41,625 bases of DNA, taken from Myxococcales bacterium. Lineage in GTDB: Bacteria; Myxococcota_A; Polyangia; Polyangiales; Polyangiaceae. A program made the position numbers and the translations under genes. Location of the stretch: NCBI GenBank assembly GCA_025359105.1, contig JANYHK010000072.1, positions 1-41,625 of the forward strand, written 5' to 3'. This document shows positions 40,793 through 41,625 of this stretch, one piece after another (the stretch's first letter is position 1; each line of letters starts with the position of its first letter). The notes beneath the pieces are model-generated. The model had not been told where the DNA came from and searched no databases. It was given only the letters and a program-made list of their open reading frames with translations.

Positions 40793-41625
40793 ATGGCCGC
40801 GAAAGCTTGGAGCACAGCTCAGCAGAAGTCACAGCAGACGCAGAAACCGGTCGACGAGATCTTCTTTCAAAACGACCACGTATCGCTCTGCCTCCTCATC
40901 CATCGGCGCGCCAAGATCATGCGTGTCGTCGACTTCCGGGCCGGCCCGACCTCTTCGAAGCGGATGTTCGTGCTGTCGTTGGCTCAGCGTGAAGGTGTGG
41001 AAAAAGTCTACACCCTGGTCGAGCGGGACGAGGTCCAGACCTGGGTTAAGCTCGGCTTCGTGAAGGAGGGGAACATCCCCGGCTTCTACAAGAGGAGCGA
41101 CGCGTTCCTGCTGGGCTGCTCGGTGCACGGGGCCCCCCACAACATCCCGATCCAGAGCGAGATGCGGATTTCGCTCGGCCGCCCGGTGCCCCAGATCGCC
41201 GAGGTCGAGGACGACCGCTTCGAGGCGCCGGCAACCTCCGCCGCGCACGACTTCGCCGAGAAGACGGTCGTGCACGCCAAGAAGCTCGCGAAGGAGCTCG
41301 CCGACAGGCCGCTCCCCGGCGCGAAGGTAAGCCCGATCCGCGAGGCCGACGTGAAGAAGCCGCTCGCGACGGCGCTGCGGGCGGGCCGGGCCCTCACGGC
41401 GTTCGAGCCGTTCGGGCGCGACGTGCAGCGCCAATACTTCGCGGTGACCGCGAAGGGCGGCTTCGAGCTCGTCGCGTCGACGGAGCAGCAGGCCTGCTTC
41501 GGCAACGCCTACCTCGAGATGCTCACGGGCCCGAAGACCGAGACCGAGCGACTCGCGACGGTCGCGGCCCTCCGCGCGATGTGCGAGAAGCTCCTCGCGA
41601 CCGACGTCGTCAGCTGCTTCGCGCT
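40793..41625 (+). CDS. AblB-like acetyltransferase-family protein (3' end outside window)
   Basis: 277 codons are visible from ATG 40793 (MAAKAWSTAQQKSQQTQ); the stop lies beyond the window. An AAGGGTGA stretch about 7 nt upstream is a plausible ribosome binding site. The first about 110 residues resemble putative beta-lysine N-acetyltransferase AblB: KIMRVVDFRAG, then AQREGVEKVYTLVERDEVQ and KLGFVKEGNIPGFYKRSDAF. A linker helix (AHDFAEKTVVHAKKLAKELA) leads to a second domain (from VSPIREADVKKPLATALR). This could be a further GNAT domain. AblB makes the osmolyte N-epsilon-acetyl-beta-lysine; no ablA (lysine aminomutase) is visible, so that function is not secure. Confidence 0.72.
   Translation, partial: MAAKAWSTAQQKSQQTQKPVDEIFFQNDHVSLCLLIHRRAKIMRVVDFRAGPTSSKRMFVLSLAQREGVEKVYTLVERDEVQTWVKLGFVKEGNIPGFYKRSDAFLLGCSVHGAPHNIPIQSEMRISLGRPVPQIAEVEDDRFEAPATSAAHDFAEKTVVHAKKLAKELADRPLPGAKVSPIREADVKKPLATALRAGRALTAFEPFGRDVQRQYFAVTAKGGFELVASTEQQACFGNAYLEMLTGPKTETERLATVAALRAMCEKLLATDVVSCFA

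Overview
The window reads as chromosomal DNA of a high-GC myxobacterium, most likely Myxococcota of the Polyangia type. This is inferred from gene content, not from a marker gene. The signs are two Ser/Thr protein kinases with transmembrane segments and extracytoplasmic tails, PilZ proteins of the myxobacterial style, a FrzS-like pseudo-receiver/coiled-coil protein, a receiver-DUF4388 protein, Cys-rich lipoproteins, and long Pro/Ala linkers. No rRNA, tRNA, CRISPR array or complete insertion sequence was recognised.

Layout. (1) 1-2900 is a small accessory segment: an orphan polymorphic-toxin C-terminal domain behind a signal peptide, its probable immunity protein and a KptA/Tpt1 RNA 2'-phosphotransferase in one tight operon, then a serine recombinase and a decayed remnant. 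(2) 2903-11630 has a LuxR-type regulator, then signalling genes: a HEAT-repeat protein overlapping an HD-GYP gene, a 37-codon membrane microprotein, a tail-anchored protein, a threonine-dehydratase-like enzyme and two divergent PilZ proteins. (3) 11635-17221 holds an amidase and a deoxyhypusine-synthase-like enzyme in one operon, a SirB1-type transglutaminase-like/TPR protein, two tandem mini-lipoproteins, a Cys-rich lipoprotein and a small outer-membrane barrel. (4) 17308-25834 holds a Ser/Thr kinase, a CCA-enzyme-like HD protein without its nucleotidyltransferase half, a Ser/Gly-rich lipoprotein, adenosine deaminase, an unknown protein and a 952-residue TPR/gluzincin protein. (5) 25912-29734 is a compact chemosensory operon (CheW, a soluble receptor and a CheA with two HPt domains) followed by a RimI-like acetyltransferase. 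(6) 29790-38769 holds a YpfJ-type zinc peptidase, a 124-bp palindrome, a PH-like membrane protein downstream of a second kinase, a receiver/DUF4388 protein, an amidohydrolase deaminase and the FrzS-like protein. (7) 38845-41625 holds hisIE, a divergent DHH-like protein and the start of an AblB-like acetyltransferase.

How it fits together. Much of the window is signal transduction: c-di-GMP (HD-GYP, two PilZ), phosphorylation (two kinases) and a chemosensory core whose outputs could be the nearby pseudo-receiver or DUF4388 proteins. Metabolic genes (hisIE, add, SAH/MTA-type deaminase, amidase, threonine dehydratase) are scattered among them. Genes are packed closely, often with 4-base overlaps or very short convergent gaps.

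Most unusual signals: the toxin/immunity/kptA operon; a 31-bp hairpin repeat found twice just after stop codons; the 124-bp palindrome abutting a stop codon; the soluble chemosensory core without CheR, CheB or CheY; and a recurrent GCTANNNT box close to start codons that suggests short-leader transcripts. Antisense open frames are very abundant because of the GC-rich third positions and were left out.
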